NCBI RefSeq assembly: GCF_002736105.1
Contig: NZ_CP024123.1
Span: 1,914,001-1,978,000, forward strand
Reading direction: 5' to 3'
Length of the DNA: 64,000 nucleotides
DNA from: Solibacillus sp. R5-41
GTDB taxonomy: Bacteria; Bacillota; Bacilli; Bacillales_A; Planococcaceae
Positions 23,875 to 33,472 of the stretch are shown here, piece after piece. Within the stretch, counting starts at the first letter, position 1, and the number at the start of each line of letters is the position of its first letter. Made by a program: the position numbers and the translations under genes. The notes under the pieces were generated by a model. The model was not told where the DNA came from. It made no database searches and saw nothing but the letters and a program-made list of their open reading frames with translations.

Positions 23875-25271
23875 AAAAGCTCCAACAAATGATCTTAAAT
23901 TTATCTTTGAAAGCGAAATGGACATTAACAGTAGGGGCCACTATTTTTATAAGCTATGCCATTATTTCAATCGTTTTATTTATTGCCCTCCAAACATGGC
24001 TTTTGCATAACGAAGAAAAAAATGCGATGCGTACAGTAGACGACATTACAAGCTTTTTTGAGTCGCAGGGTAGTGCTGTTACAATACAGCAATTACAAAA
24101 TAATACCGCCCTTATGAAAGCCATTTTAAATCAAGAGCAGACAGTTCGAATTTTTAATTATGATGGTGTTGAAATTATTCGGATTAATGATGTAATGCCT
24201 GCAGTTGCCTTACCACAAATGACCGAGGACTATTTTTCTTCCATTATAAAACAGCAAGAGGTCGAGGGGACTGACGCATTTGTTGTTCATAAAATCGTTC
24301 AGATTGGTCCATTTCAAGGGATTATGCAATTGATTCATCCATTAACAACATTCCACTCTATGTTAAATTATATTTTGACGACAATTGTCATAGTTGGACT
24401 GGGGGCACTCTTATTTTCTGTTTCAATTAGTTATTATTTGGCCAACATTTTAATTAAGCCAATTGTCCAGTTACGGGATGCGATGATTCATGTGCGAAAA
24501 AGGGGATTTACAGCGCAGCCCCAATTTAATTATAAGGCAGATGATGAAATTGGCGATTTGTTAACGATGTATCGGTCGATGATGAATGAACTTGAAATAT
24601 CGTTTACGAAACAGCAGCAGTTTGTCGCGGATGCGTCCCATGAACTGCGTACGCCGATTCAAGTAATCGAAGGACATCTTTCATTAATTAAAAGGTGGGG
24701 GAAGGATGATCCTGAAGTTTTAGCCGAGGCATTGGATACATCACTTGAAGAAATTGTGCGTATGAAAAAAATGATCGAGGAATTATTACATTTAGCAAGA
24801 AGAGAAGAAGTAGATGAAAACGCGGTTACTGATGTGGAACTTGTGTTGGAAAATGTGGAACAGGAATTACTGCTACTGTATCCGTATGTACAATTTAAAC
24901 GTGATGTTATAGGACAGAAAAAACTTGCTTCTATTACAGAACAAGCAGCAGGTCAAATTTTTAGAAATATTATGAGTAATGGCATTCGGTATAATGATAA
25001 GGAGCAAAAAATACAACTATCTATTCATTATACTGAGCTAGCTATTATGGTCACAATACGAGATAATGGGATAGGTATTTCAGAAAAGCATTTGCCTTTT
25101 ATTTTTGATCGTTTTTACCGAGTCGATGAAGCACGCTCAAATCACATCGGTGGGACGGGTTTAGGATTAAGTATCTCAAAAATGCTCGCTGAAAAATACC
25201 GAATCGAGATCGATGTAAAAAGTTCTGTAAATAATGGGACCTCATTTATACTTAAATTCCCTTTAAAGTAG
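23871..25271 (+). CDS. Sensor histidine kinase (ArlS/YkoH-like)
   Basis: 466 residues. Two transmembrane helices (~18-45 and ~160-190) flank an extracytoplasmic domain of about 115 residues. HAMP follows (~190-245), then the dimerisation domain with H257 in DASHELRTPIQ, and the ATPase domain with N box (FRNIMSNGIRYND), G1 (RDNGIGIS), F box (FDRFYRVDEARS) and G2 (GTGLGLSI). It overlaps the regulator gene by ATGA. The domain order matches ArlS. The stimulus is unknown. No terminator is obvious before the sucA promoter region. Confidence 0.92.
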   Translation: MKKLQQMILNLSLKAKWTLTVGATIFISYAIISIVLFIALQTWLLHNEEKNAMRTVDDITSFFESQGSAVTIQQLQNNTALMKAILNQEQTVRIFNYDGVEIIRINDVMPAVALPQMTEDYFSSIIKQQEVEGTDAFVVHKIVQIGPFQGIMQLIHPLTTFHSMLNYILTTIVIVGLGALLFSVSISYYLANILIKPIVQLRDAMIHVRKRGFTAQPQFNYKADDEIGDLLTMYRSMMNELEISFTKQQQFVADASHELRTPIQVIEGHLSLIKRWGKDDPEVLAEALDTSLEEIVRMKKMIEELLHLARREEVDENAVTDVELVLENVEQELLLLYPYVQFKRDVIGQKKLASITEQAAGQIFRNIMSNGIRYNDKEQKIQLSIHYTELAIMVTIRDNGIGISEKHLPFIFDRFYRVDEARSNHIGGTGLGLSISKMLAEKYRIEIDVKSSVNNGTSFILKFPLK

Positions 25272-25503
25272 ACGATTTCTAGCGTTTCTAATTTAAATTT
25301 CAATAGTTCACGAAAAAATATGCTTAATTTGCTAAAAAGAGTTGTATTTTCTGTGAAGAGTAGTAAGATTGAGATGGAAAAAATGTTCTTCTATATTTCT
25401 TATCGCGATTGAATAAAATGAATAGAAGAATGGTAAAATGTTATTTGATTTATTTTGGTTAATTATTGGAACAACCAATAGGCAAAATTTGGAGGTTATT
25501 TTC

Positions 25504-28308
25504 ATGTCGAACAATGTATTACCTGCAGGTTCCGTTTGGTCAGCGTTTTCTGGTCCTAACTTAGGTTATGTGATGGAACAGTATGACCTATACTTGCAAT
25601 CTCCTGAAGAGGTAGAACTACAATTAGTAGAATTATTCCAAGCATATGGTGCACCTGTATTTTCTGATGGTGCAACTGTTGTTACAGGGGACACAACAGG
25701 CACTGGTGATTACACGAAAGTTTTAGCTGCAGTAAAATTAGCAGCAGCAATTCGTGAATATGGTCATTTAGCTGCGGATTTATATCCATTAAAAAATCGT
25801 ACTTTAGAGACTAATCGAATTAAAGAAAGCGTATTCAATTTAACTGATGCAGATTTAGTGGCTATACCAGCAACAGTATTTTTCAAAAATGTTCCAGCGG
25901 GTATCGCGAACGGGAAAGATGCGATTGCTTATTTAAAAGCCATTTATACAGATAAAGTAGGCGTAGAATATTCACATTTACAAAATGATGTGGAGCGTGA
26001 GTGGATACAATCTAAAATTGAATCAGGCGTATTCAAAAATGCTTTATCATCAGATGAGAAAAAAGCAGTTTTAGAGCGATTAACACGCGTTGAAAACTTT
26101 GAGAAATTTATCCATAAAACATTTGTTGGTCAAAAACGTTTCTCTGGTGAAGGTTTAGATACACAAATTATTTTATTAGATGAAATTTTAAAAGGCTCAG
26201 AAAACAACGGCGTGAAAAACGCGCGTATTGGTATGGCTCACCGTGGCCGTTTAAATGTATTAACACATATTTTAAACAAACCATATGACATGATGTTCTC
26301 TGACTTTGCTCACGTTTCAAACGAATTATTTATGCCTGAAGACGGCAAACTTGAAATTACAAAAGGTTGGACGGGCGACGTAAAATATCACATGGGTGCA
26401 TCGTATATGCGCGCAACTGGCATGAACGTTAAACTTGCTTACAATCCATCACACTTAGAAGTAGGGAACCCAGTTGTATTAGGTGCGGCTCGTGCTGTTC
26501 AGGACGATACAACTGCTCCAGGTACGGCTAAGCATGACGCGTCAAAAGCAGTAGGTATTTTACTTCATGGTGACGCGGCGTTTGCTGGTCAAGGTATCGT
26601 AACAGAAGGCTTTAACTTCTCTCAAACAGAAGGCTTCTCTACGGGCGGTACGGTTCACATTATTTCGAACAACATGATTGGTTTCACAACGGAATTATAT
26701 GATTCACGTTCATCTGTTTATTCATCAGATCCTGCAAAAGGTTATGATATTCCAGTTATCCATGTGAATGCAGATAGCCCAGAGACGGTTGCACAAGTAG
26801 GTCGTTTCATCGCGGAATACCGTGCGAAATTCGGAAAAGACATCGTAATTGACTTAATTGGTTACCGCCGTTATGGTCACAACGAAACGGATGATCCGAC
26901 AGTAACAAACCCAGAAACGTATAAGTTAGTTGCAAAACATGAACCTATTCGTGCGCTATATGGTGCTGAGTTAGCGGCTACAAACGTTGTAACAGCTGAA
27001 CAAGTGAAAGAGCTTGATACAACGATTTACGCAGAAATGCAAGCAGCGTACGATCACGTGAAATCAATGGCAGAAAAAGATGAGCATATTGCAATCGAAA
27101 TGCCAGAAGAATTAAAGGTAGAATTCCCAGAAGTCGACACAACAGTTGATTTTGATCGTTTAAACAAAGTAAATGAAGATTTATTAGTGTTTGAAGGTGG
27201 ATTCCAACCACAAAACAAACTAGGTAAAATTTTAGAAAAACGTCGTGAAGCATTTGCAACGAATAAAATCGATTGGGGTCATGCGGAAACATTAGCTTAT
27301 GCGACAATTACGCAAGACGCTACACCAGTTCGTTTTACAGGTCAAGATGCACAACGCGGTACGTTCTCTCAACGTCACTTAGTTCTTCATGACAAAAATA
27401 ATGGTAATGAATATACGCCATTACACCACATAGATGGCGTGAAAGCGTCATTCACAGTTTGCAACTCACCACTTACTGAAGCTGGTGTAGTTGGCTATGA
27501 ATATGGGTATAACTTAGAAAATGAGAATGTATTATCGATTTGGGAAGCACAATTCGGTGACTTCGCAAACATGGCACAAGTAATGTTCGATAACTTCATT
27601 TCAAGTGCACGCGCTAAATGGGGTCAAAAATCAGGCTTTGTTATCCTTTTACCACATGGTTATGAAGGTCAAGGTCCTGAGCACTCATCTAGTCGTATGG
27701 AACGTTTCTTACAATTATCAGCTGAAAACAACTGGTTCGTAGCAAACTGTTCAAATGCAGGCAACTACTATCACTTATTACGTCGCCAAGCTGGTCTTTT
27801 AGGCACAGAAGGTGTACGTCCATTAGTAGTCGTTTCTCCTAAATCTTTATTACGTCACCCATTAGCAGCAGCTAGTGCGGAACAACTTGCAACTGGTCGC
27901 TTCCAAGAAGTGATTGAGCAAGAAGGCTTAGGCAAAAACGTAGCAGCAGTAGAAAAAGTAGTACTTGGTACGGGTAAAGTGATGATTGACTTAGCTGAAC
28001 GTGTGAAAGATGGCGAAGGTTTCGACCACTTACACATCGTACGTGTTGAGCAAATTTATCCATTCCCGAAACAACAAGTGGCGGATATTATTGCACGCTT
28101 CCCGAATGTGAAAGAAATCGTTTGGGTACAAGAAGAGCCGAAAAACCAAGGTTCTTGGATGTATGTACTTGAAACACTTTACGATATGGCTGATGGTAAA
28201 AAAGTTAGCTATGTAGGACGTCCTGCAATGAGCTCGACTTCTGAAGGAGACGGCGATTCTCATAAAGCTGCTCAAACTAAATTAATTACAGAAGCATTAG
28301 AAAAATAA
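25504..28308 (+). CDS. sucA: 2-oxoglutarate dehydrogenase E1 component
   Basis: Thiamine-diphosphate-dependent decarboxylase of the TCA cycle; passes the succinyl group to the lipoyl arm of SucB. I chose ATG 25504 because TTGGAGG lies just upstream; the open frame further left has no ribosome site. The 934-residue product shows the E1o landmarks ARIGMAHRGRLNVL, LAYNPSHLEVGNPVVLGAAR, HGDAAFAGQGIV, the ThDP motif region (GYRRYGHNETDDP), and the transketolase half (GVVGYEYGYN, LLPHGYEGQGPEHSSSRMER). Length is typical of Bacillales OdhA. sucB follows after 87 nt. Confidence 0.97.
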   Translation: MSNNVLPAGSVWSAFSGPNLGYVMEQYDLYLQSPEEVELQLVELFQAYGAPVFSDGATVVTGDTTGTGDYTKVLAAVKLAAAIREYGHLAADLYPLKNRTLETNRIKESVFNLTDADLVAIPATVFFKNVPAGIANGKDAIAYLKAIYTDKVGVEYSHLQNDVEREWIQSKIESGVFKNALSSDEKKAVLERLTRVENFEKFIHKTFVGQKRFSGEGLDTQIILLDEILKGSENNGVKNARIGMAHRGRLNVLTHILNKPYDMMFSDFAHVSNELFMPEDGKLEITKGWTGDVKYHMGASYMRATGMNVKLAYNPSHLEVGNPVVLGAARAVQDDTTAPGTAKHDASKAVGILLHGDAAFAGQGIVTEGFNFSQTEGFSTGGTVHIISNNMIGFTTELYDSRSSVYSSDPAKGYDIPVIHVNADSPETVAQVGRFIAEYRAKFGKDIVIDLIGYRRYGHNETDDPTVTNPETYKLVAKHEPIRALYGAELAATNVVTAEQVKELDTTIYAEMQAAYDHVKSMAEKDEHIAIEMPEELKVEFPEVDTTVDFDRLNKVNEDLLVFEGGFQPQNKLGKILEKRREAFATNKIDWGHAETLAYATITQDATPVRFTGQDAQRGTFSQRHLVLHDKNNGNEYTPLHHIDGVKASFTVCNSPLTEAGVVGYEYGYNLENENVLSIWEAQFGDFANMAQVMFDNFISSARAKWGQKSGFVILLPHGYEGQGPEHSSSRMERFLQLSAENNWFVANCSNAGNYYHLLRRQAGLLGTEGVRPLVVVSPKSLLRHPLAAASAEQLATGRFQEVIEQEGLGKNVAAVEKVVLGTGKVMIDLAERVKDGEGFDHLHIVRVEQIYPFPKQQVADIIARFPNVKEIVWVQEEPKNQGSWMYVLETLYDMADGKKVSYVGRPAMSSTSEGDGDSHKAAQTKLITEALEK

Positions 28309-28323
28309 TCGAATCATGAATTT

Positions 28324-28352
28324 AAAAAGGCTGCTTGTATAGCAAGTAGCCT
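28324..28352 (+). promoter_or_regulatory. Hairpin between sucA and sucB
   Basis: AGGCTGCTTG pairs with CAAGTAGCCT around TATAG. There is no T run, so it is more likely an mRNA-processing or stability hairpin than a full terminator. Confidence 0.5.
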
Positions 28353-28395
28353 ACCTATACAAATTTGTATAGTGTAATTAAAGGAGGATATTAAA

Positions 28396-29646
28396 GTGGC
28401 TGAAATTAAAGTCCCTGAATTAGCAGAATCAATTACTGAAGGTACAATTGCTCAGTGGGTGAAAAAAGTTGGAGATCGCGTAGAAAAAGGCGAATTCATC
28501 GTAGAATTAGAAACAGATAAAGTAAACGCTGAAATCATTTCTGAAGAAGCGGGTGTATTAACTCAAATTTTAGCTCCAGAAGGCGATACAGTTCTTGTAG
28601 GTCAAGTAATCGCAGTAGTTGAAGCTGGTGAAGGCGCAGCACCTGCACCTGTAGCACCAGTTCAAGAAGCGGCACCAGCACAAGCGGCTCCAGCTGCTCC
28701 AGTTGCAGCACCAGCAGCTCCGGCTCCAATCGTGGAAGAGTCTACTGATCGTGTGATTGCATCTCCAGCAGCACGTAAATTAGCTCGTGAAAAAGGAATT
28801 GACTTAGCGGCAATTTCTCCAGTAGATCCACAAGGCCGTGTTCGCGTACAAGACGTTGCAGCTCATGGTACAGCACCAGTAGCTCAAGCGGCAGTTGCAG
28901 CAGTAGCAGCAAATGGCCCAATGGTATTCACTCCAGCAGGCGATTCTGATCGTGTAACGGTTGAGAAAATGTCTCGTCGTCGTCAAACAATTGCAAAACG
29001 TTTATTAGAAGTTAAACAATCAACTGCAATGTTAACAACATTTAACGAAATCGACATGACAAACATCATGGCATTACGTAAACGTAAACAAGAGCAATTC
29101 GTAAAAAATAATGACATCAAATTAGGTTTCATGTCGTTCTTTACGAAAGCTGTTGTTGCAGCACTTAAAAAATATCCTTACGTTAACGCACAAATTAGCG
29201 GTGACGAAATTCACTTAAACAACTTCTTTGATATCGGTGTTGCCGTATCTACAGAAGAAGGTTTAGTCGTACCTGTAGTACGTGATGCAAACAGCAAGAA
29301 CTTCGCAGAGATCGAAAGAAATATTGCTGAATTAGCTGGTAAAGCACGCGACAAAAAATTAGGCTTAAACGACATGGCTGGTGGTTCGTTTACAATCACT
29401 AACGGTGGTGTATTCGGTTCATTAATGTCTACACCAATCATGAACGGTACACAAGCTGGTATTTTAGGCATGCACTCAATCGTAAACCGTCCAGTAGCGA
29501 TTAACGGTGAAGTTCAAATCCGTCCAATGATGTACGTGGCATTATCTTATGACCACCGTATTATCGATGGGAAAGATTCTGTTGGTTTCTTAAAAACAGT
29601 TAAGGAAATGATCGAAAATCCAGAAGATTTATTATTAAATTCTTAA
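28396..29646 (+). CDS. sucB: 2-oxoglutarate dehydrogenase E2, dihydrolipoamide succinyltransferase
   Basis: GTG start behind AAAGGAGG. Residues 1-76 form the lipoyl domain with the lipoylated Lys at K42 in [10 protein letters not shown]. An Ala/Pro-rich flexible linker follows (~80-118). The E1/E3-binding domain is at ~122-160 ([19 protein letters not shown]). A second Ala-rich linker leads to the catalytic domain (~185-416), which carries [13 protein letters not shown] with the catalytic His H387. Length 416 is normal. It forms the core of the complex with SucA; E3 is not in this window. Confidence 0.97.
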   Translation: MAEIKVPELAESITEGTIAQWVKKVGDRVEKGEFIVELETDKVNAEIISEEAGVLTQILAPEGDTVLVGQVIAVVEAGEGAAPAPVAPVQEAAPAQAAPAAPVAAPAAPAPIVEESTDRVIASPAARKLAREKGIDLAAISPVDPQGRVRVQDVAAHGTAPVAQAAVAAVAANGPMVFTPAGDSDRVTVEKMSRRRQTIAKRLLEVKQSTAMLTTFNEIDMTNIMALRKRKQEQFVKNNDIKLGFMSFFTKAVVAALKKYPYVNAQISGDEIHLNNFFDIGVAVSTEEGLVVPVVRDANSKNFAEIERNIAELAGKARDKKLGLNDMAGGSFTITNGGVFGSLMSTPIMNGTQAGILGMHSIVNRPVAINGEVQIRPMMYVALSYDHRIIDGKDSVGFLKTVKEMIENPEDLLLNS

Positions 29647-29655
29647 TTATTTATT

Positions 29656-29704
29656 AAAAAAAGCGAGCGCACCTCTATATGAGGTATGTGCTCGTTTTTT
29701 TGTC
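29656..29704 (+). terminator. Terminator of the sucAB operon
   Basis: CGAGCGCACCTC pairs with GAGGTATGTGCTCG around TATAT, followed by eight T. Confidence 0.9.
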
Positions 29705-29729
29705 CGTGCAAATATCTGAAAAATGCATG

Positions 29730-29759
29730 TTGACAGAAAATATAGATTTATAGTATTAT
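29730..29759 (+). promoter_or_regulatory. Promoter for the lysine-riboswitch transcript
   Basis: TTGACA (29730-29735) and TATTAT (29754-29759) with an 18-nt spacer, about 45 nt before the aptamer. Confidence 0.6.
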
Positions 29760-29799
29760 TTATTCATTCATTAAATAATTTAATAATAACCTCACATTC

Positions 29800-29985
29800 T
29801 TGTGGGGTAGAGGCGCGGTATTTATTAGTTTTTCATGGAGCTTAGAGCATGCATCGAGATGAAAAAGAAGGATCTACCGCCGAAGTTTAAGAAGAGCTCT
29901 ATCTTTTTATGCTGGGTCTGCAGTGAATAATTGCAGGACTGTCTCGGTTATCCTCGCGGTAATCGAGTTGAGCTATCTCAATATG
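29800..29985 (+). ncRNA. Lysine riboswitch (L box) aptamer
   Basis: Conserved L-box elements appear in order: GTAGAGGCGCGG, GGAGCTTAGAGCA, GAAAAAGAAGGATCTACCG, CGCCGAAGTTTAAG, GCTGGGTCTGCAGTGAATAA, TTGCAGGACTGTC and the closing GAGCTATCTC. The order and spacing match the Bacillus lysC leader as I know it. A terminator follows at 30018 and competes with an alternative fold, so lysine should switch off transcription of the amino-acid transporter downstream. Confidence 0.9.
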
Positions 29986-30017
29986 GGATTGTAGGGGATT
30001 TGAGCTATTTTTTATTT

Positions 30018-30053
30018 AGCGACCTAAAATCTTCTTTTAGGTCGTTTTTTTAT
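30018..30053 (+). terminator. Riboswitch-controlled terminator
   Basis: GCGACCTAAAA pairs with TTTTAGGTCG around TCTTC and seven T follow. It lies between the lysine aptamer and the transporter start and is the likely expression platform. Confidence 0.9.
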
Positions 30054-30144
30054 GGTTAAAAACATTATCTTAATCTTCTTTGATTGAAGTAGGTTTTCCT
30101 GTTAGTAAAATAGCTCAAAAATAAGTAAATAGGAGAGAATGAAT

Positions 30145-30990
30145 ATGAAAAAGAATTTAGTATTAGTTTTAACATTAATGGCGATGATGCTTGTATTAGC
30201 AGCGTGTGGATCAGACAAGGAAGAAGGAACTACTGAATCAGAGGGATCTACATCAAAAAAGGTGTTAAAAGTTGGAATGGAAGCAGGCTATGCACCATTT
30301 AACTGGTCACAAAGCAATGATTCATTTGGCGCGGTAGCCATTTCAGGTTCAAAGGAATTTGCAGCAGGATACGATGTTGAATTCGCAAAACGTATTGCTG
30401 AAGGTTTGAATATGGAATTACAAATTGTAAAAACTGACTGGGATGGCTTAGTCCCATCATTACAATCAGGTGCGATCGATTTAGTTATTGCGGGAATGTC
30501 ACCAACAGATAAACGAAAAGAATCAATTGATTTTACTGAAAACTACTATACAAGTGATTATGTTATCGTTGTGAAAGCAGATGGACCTTATGCAAGTGCA
30601 AAATCAATTAATGACTTTGCAGGTGCAAAAGTGACAGGGCAACAAGCAACAACACATTATGATGTTATCGACCAAATGGACGGTGTGAAGAAAGAAGTAG
30701 CAGCTACAGACTTCGGTGCAATGCGTGTTCAATTAACTTCAGGTGCGATTGATGCATACGTTTCAGAGCGTCCAGAAGGGATTTCTGCTGAACTAGCAAT
30801 GAAAAACATTAAATACATCGTACCAGAACCAAACTTCGAAGCGGATCCTTCAACAACTGCCGTTGCAGTAGGATTAAAAAAGGGTTCAAATTTAGCGGAA
30901 CAAATCAACAAAGTTTTAGCTGAAATTCCAGAAGAAGAGCGTCAAAAATTAATGGAAGACGCCATTGCAAATCAACCAGCAGCACAATAA
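30145..30990 (+). CDS. Lysine/basic amino-acid ABC transporter, substrate-binding lipoprotein
   Basis: ATG at 30145 is 7 nt from AGGAGAG; the in-frame ATG at 30139 is too close to that site. Residues 1-20 are a lipoprotein signal peptide with lipobox LVLAAC (lipidated C21). The mature protein is a family 3 solute-binding protein (VLKVGMEAGYAPFNW; GYDVEFAKRIAEGLNMEL; DWDGLVPSLQSGAIDLVIAG; ending PEEERQKLMEDAI). The lysine riboswitch upstream predicts lysine as substrate. It forms an operon with the permease and ATPase genes, although a terminator and a repeat element lie between it and the permease gene. Confidence 0.93.
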   Translation: MKKNLVLVLTLMAMMLVLAACGSDKEEGTTESEGSTSKKVLKVGMEAGYAPFNWSQSNDSFGAVAISGSKEFAAGYDVEFAKRIAEGLNMELQIVKTDWDGLVPSLQSGAIDLVIAGMSPTDKRKESIDFTENYYTSDYVIVVKADGPYASAKSINDFAGAKVTGQQATTHYDVIDQMDGVKKEVAATDFGAMRVQLTSGAIDAYVSERPEGISAELAMKNIKYIVPEPNFEADPSTTAVAVGLKKGSNLAEQINKVLAEIPEEERQKLMEDAIANQPAAQ

Positions 30991-31003
30991 GAGGTTGCGA
31001 ATA

Positions 31004-31043
31004 GAAAGGTTGTCTTGCCGGCAAACGGAAGGCAACCTTTTTC
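31004..31043 (+). terminator. Terminator-like hairpin after the binding-protein gene
   Basis: AAAGGTTGTCTTGCC pairs with GGAAGGCAACCTTTTT. It probably reduces readthrough so that the binding protein is made in excess over permease and ATPase. Confidence 0.75.
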
Positions 31044-31091
31044 GATTAGTAATATTTTTTATTAGAAAGCTGCTTTCCGTGTAATACATTT

Positions 31092-31246
31092 ACATCAATT
31101 ACACATTGGCGTAATTGCGTCCAGATTTTGAATTGTGCTTAGGCCTGCACGATGCAGGTCAGTTAGCCGTTGTCGCATGGATGCGACGATGTTAGGCTAA
31201 CATCCTAATTTTAAATCCCTTCAAAATCTGTGACATCCGCCGGAGG
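31092..31246. repeat. Intergenic palindromic repeat, full copy
   Basis: Ends are ATCAATTAC...GGCGTAATTGCGTCCAGATTTT and CAAAATCTGTGACATCCGCCGGAGG. The interior has two hairpins (CCTGCACGATGCAGG at 31144-31158; GTCGCATGGATGCGAC at 31172-31187) and a TTAGCC/GGCTAA pair. Its relatives are at 23.1, 38.1 and 49.0 kb. It sits inside the transporter operon. Confidence 0.75.
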
Positions 31247-31293
31247 ATATATATGTATGAGTAATGACATCAAAGATATTGGAGGAGAGCAAA

Positions 31294-32040
31294 ATGGCAT
31301 TTTTAGATTCAGTTTGGACGTTGTTCATAACTAACTGGGAAGTATTTTTACGTGGTGCATATACAGCGCTCATCCTAGCAGTTATCGGGACAATTTTCGG
31401 TGTCCTTATTGGTTTTTTCATTGGAATTATGCATACGATTCCACAACGTAAAAAATCAGCAAAAACGTATTTACTAAAACTCGTTAATTTCATTTTAACA
31501 GCCTATGTTGAAATATTCCGAGGAACACCAATGATGGTACAGGCAATGGTTGTCTTTTATGGTTTATTCTATTTAGGAATTGATATCGATCGTTTTTTAG
31601 CAGCAAGCATTGTAATTAGTTTAAATACTGGTGCGTATATGTCGGAATACGTGCGTGGTGGGATTGTATCAGTTGATAAAGGTCAATTTGAAGCAGCGCA
31701 AGCCATTGGTATGAATCATTTACAAACAATGATCCATGTTGTATTACCTCAAGTCGCACGCAATATTTTACCAGCAACAGGGAACCAACTTGTTATGAAT
31801 ATTAAAGATTCATCCGTGCTGAGCGTTATTTCAGTAGTGGAGCTATTCTTTACAGCCAACTCTGTAGCAGGAAGTAATTATAAATATATTGAAGCCTTCT
31901 TCATTGCGTCTGTACTGTACTTTATAATGACCTTCACAGTGACGCGCTTCTTATTACAATTTGAAAAGAAAATGGACGGGCCAGAATCCTTTAAAGTGGA
32001 GTTAATTACGGGAAACAAATTAGAAAAGGAAGGTGAATAA
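31294..32040 (+). CDS. Amino-acid ABC transporter permease
   Basis: ATG at 31294 follows GGAGGAGAG; the open frame upstream is part of the repeat element. The 248-residue inner-membrane protein has about five transmembrane helices and the HisM/GlnP-type features [18 protein letters not shown] and the EAA loop [20 protein letters not shown], which docks the ATPase. It terminates GEE-type charged tail (NKLEKEGE). Its stop overlaps a GTG of the ATPase frame and is 5 nt from the ATG chosen there. By operon context and the upstream riboswitch it probably imports lysine. Confidence 0.93.
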   Translation: MAFLDSVWTLFITNWEVFLRGAYTALILAVIGTIFGVLIGFFIGIMHTIPQRKKSAKTYLLKLVNFILTAYVEIFRGTPMMVQAMVVFYGLFYLGIDIDRFLAASIVISLNTGAYMSEYVRGGIVSVDKGQFEAAQAIGMNHLQTMIHVVLPQVARNILPATGNQLVMNIKDSSVLSVISVVELFFTANSVAGSNYKYIEAFFIASVLYFIMTFTVTRFLLQFEKKMDGPESFKVELITGNKLEKEGE

Positions 32041-32044
32041 TACA

Positions 32045-32779
32045 ATGACAGCAGTGATTGAGATTCAACATTTAAATAAAAAATTCGGTGATCATGAAGT
32101 TTTAAAAGATGTCAATTTCCAAGTGAACAAAGGAGAAGTTGTCACGCTAATCGGTTCTTCAGGATCGGGTAAATCAACGCTACTCCGTTGTATTAACTTA
32201 CTTGAAATGCCAACAGCTGGTGAAATTATTTATAATAATAAAACGATATTAGCGGAAAATCATAACATTGAAAAATACCGCACCCATCTTGGAATGGTAT
32301 TCCAATCATTCAACTTATTTAATAATTTAAATGTGCTTGGTAACTGTGTTGTCGGCCAACAAAAGGTATTAAAGCGCTCAAAAGAACAAGCAGAAGCAAA
32401 TGCGTTGAAATACCTAGAGCTAGTCGGGATGAGTGCGTATAAAAACGCAAAGCCACGTCAATTATCAGGGGGGCAAAAGCAGCGTGTTGCGATTGCTCGT
32501 GCACTTGCGATGGATCCAGATGTCATGCTCTTTGATGAGCCGACGTCGGCATTAGACCCAGAAATGGTGGGAGAAGTATTAAAAGTCATGCGTATGCTAG
32601 CAAGCCAAGGAAATACAATGCTTATTGTGACGCATGAAATGGAATTTGCGAAAGAAGTTTCAGACCGCATTGTTTTTATGGACAAAGGGGTGATCGTAGA
32701 AGAGGGCCACCCAAGTGAGGTATTAGTAAACCCTAAAAATGACCGAACGAAAGAGTTTTTAAAACGCACATTAAAATAA
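32045..32779 (+). CDS. Amino-acid ABC transporter ATP-binding protein
   Basis: I chose ATG 32045, preceded by GGAAGGTG; an upstream GTG at 32033 overlaps the permease stop and is possible. 244 residues. Walker [10 protein letters not shown] (about 36-44), Q loop [12 protein letters not shown], signature [15 protein letters not shown], Walker [15 protein letters not shown] and switch His in IVTHEMEFA place it in the GlnQ/HisP polar amino-acid group. It energises the permease above. A terminator-like hairpin follows at 32808. Confidence 0.95.
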   Translation: MTAVIEIQHLNKKFGDHEVLKDVNFQVNKGEVVTLIGSSGSGKSTLLRCINLLEMPTAGEIIYNNKTILAENHNIEKYRTHLGMVFQSFNLFNNLNVLGNCVVGQQKVLKRSKEQAEANALKYLELVGMSAYKNAKPRQLSGGQKQRVAIARALAMDPDVMLFDEPTSALDPEMVGEVLKVMRMLASQGNTMLIVTHEMEFAKEVSDRIVFMDKGVIVEEGHPSEVLVNPKNDRTKEFLKRTLK

Positions 32780-32807
32780 TATTCAGCACGCTTGTTCCTT
32801 CTAGACA

Positions 32808-32848
32808 TAAAAAAAGAGCTTGCAAAATGTTGCAAGCTTATTTTCTAG
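32808..32848. terminator. Terminator hairpin, possibly serving both strands
   Basis: GAGCTTGCAAAATGTTGCAAGCTTATTTTC forms a stem AGCTTGCAA/TTGCAAGCT preceded by an A run and followed by T-rich sequence. Confidence 0.65.
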
Positions 32849-32933
32849 AGTTCCACTCAGAAACGATAAAAAATATAATAGCAAAAGCAATAGCGATTGC
32901 AAAAAACCACATTGGAACACTACCAAATGTCAT
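32838..32933 (-). CDS. Small single-pass membrane protein, 31 residues
   Basis: On the minus strand an ATG 5 nt from GAGGTGG encodes MTFGSVPMWFFAIAIAFAII, then FFIVSEWNSRK. Almost all of it is one hydrophobic helix with a charged C-terminus. Good ribosome site, clean stop and typical composition of a small membrane protein support it, though no family is recognised. The stop overlaps the terminator hairpin. Confidence 0.6.
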   Translation of the reverse strand: MTFGSVPMWFFAIAIAFAIIFFIVSEWNSRK

Positions 32934-33017
32934 GAAGGCCACCTCTTAATAATAGTGTAACATGTTCATAAGGGACATTCAAACGAGCATTTGCATAATG
33001 TGTAGCTTTATTCAGTA

Positions 33018-33115
33018 GGGTGGTCTCAACACCCGAAGATTGTTAGCTTTCACGGGTAGGTATACCTTGAAAGGTATAAAGTCCGTTCATACTGGAGAAA
33101 ATTTGGGTTCCTTTG
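33018..33115. ncRNA. Possible structured RNA or leader upstream of the DUF6501 gene
   Basis: The stretch contains GGTGGTCTCAACACCC and AGGTATACCTTGAAAGGTATA, both able to fold as hairpins, and is less AT-rich than its flanks. I cannot match it to a known riboswitch or RNA family. Treat as a candidate only. Confidence 0.2.
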
Positions 33116-33190
33116 TATAGGTACTATCATCTTAGGGGAAAATCGTATAAAATAGATATTATACAAGTTATTTAAAAGTGAGGTAAACAA

Positions 33191-33388
33191 ATGTTACATT
33201 TAAAATGGAAAGATGCGCCAACGATTCGTACCGTGAAATGTGTGCACACAAACGCAGCTAAGTATTTAGTTTCAAATGTTTTAACAGTTGGAAAAGAATA
33301 CGAAGTGAAAAATGAAACGGAAGAGTTCATTTTTGTTATCGACAATACAGGCCAAATTGGTGGCTACTACAAAGAGTATTTCGCTTAA
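33191..33388 (+). CDS. DUF6501-family small protein
   Basis: ATG behind GTGAGG gives 65 residues with a compact beta-rich pattern: MLHLKWKDAPTIRTVKCVHT, then VGKEYEVKNETEEFIFVI, then GGYYKEYFA. This matches, as I recall, a widespread small Bacillales protein annotated DUF6501. No signal peptide or membrane segment. Function is unknown. It is monocistronic and ends at a bidirectional terminator shared with the convergent yaaN gene. Confidence 0.8.
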   Translation: MLHLKWKDAPTIRTVKCVHTNAAKYLVSNVLTVGKEYEVKNETEEFIFVIDNTGQIGGYYKEYFA

Positions 33389-33410
33389 TAGCCTACTTAA
33401 TGAAATTAGA

Positions 33411-33472
33411 AAAACAGCTCATCTTCTTGAAGTATTTTCACTTCACGAAGACGAGCTGTTTTTTATTTTTGC
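33411..33472. terminator. Bidirectional terminator between DUF6501 gene and yaaN
   Basis: AAAACAGCTC.TCTTC and GAAGACGAGCTGTTTT pair with an inner stem TGAAGTA...CACTTCA. A run on one side and T run on the other allow both directions. Confidence 0.85.

Noticed and set aside
28535-28729. Minus-strand ORF inside sucB
   Set aside because: Antisense of the Ala/Pro-rich linker; low-complexity shadow.
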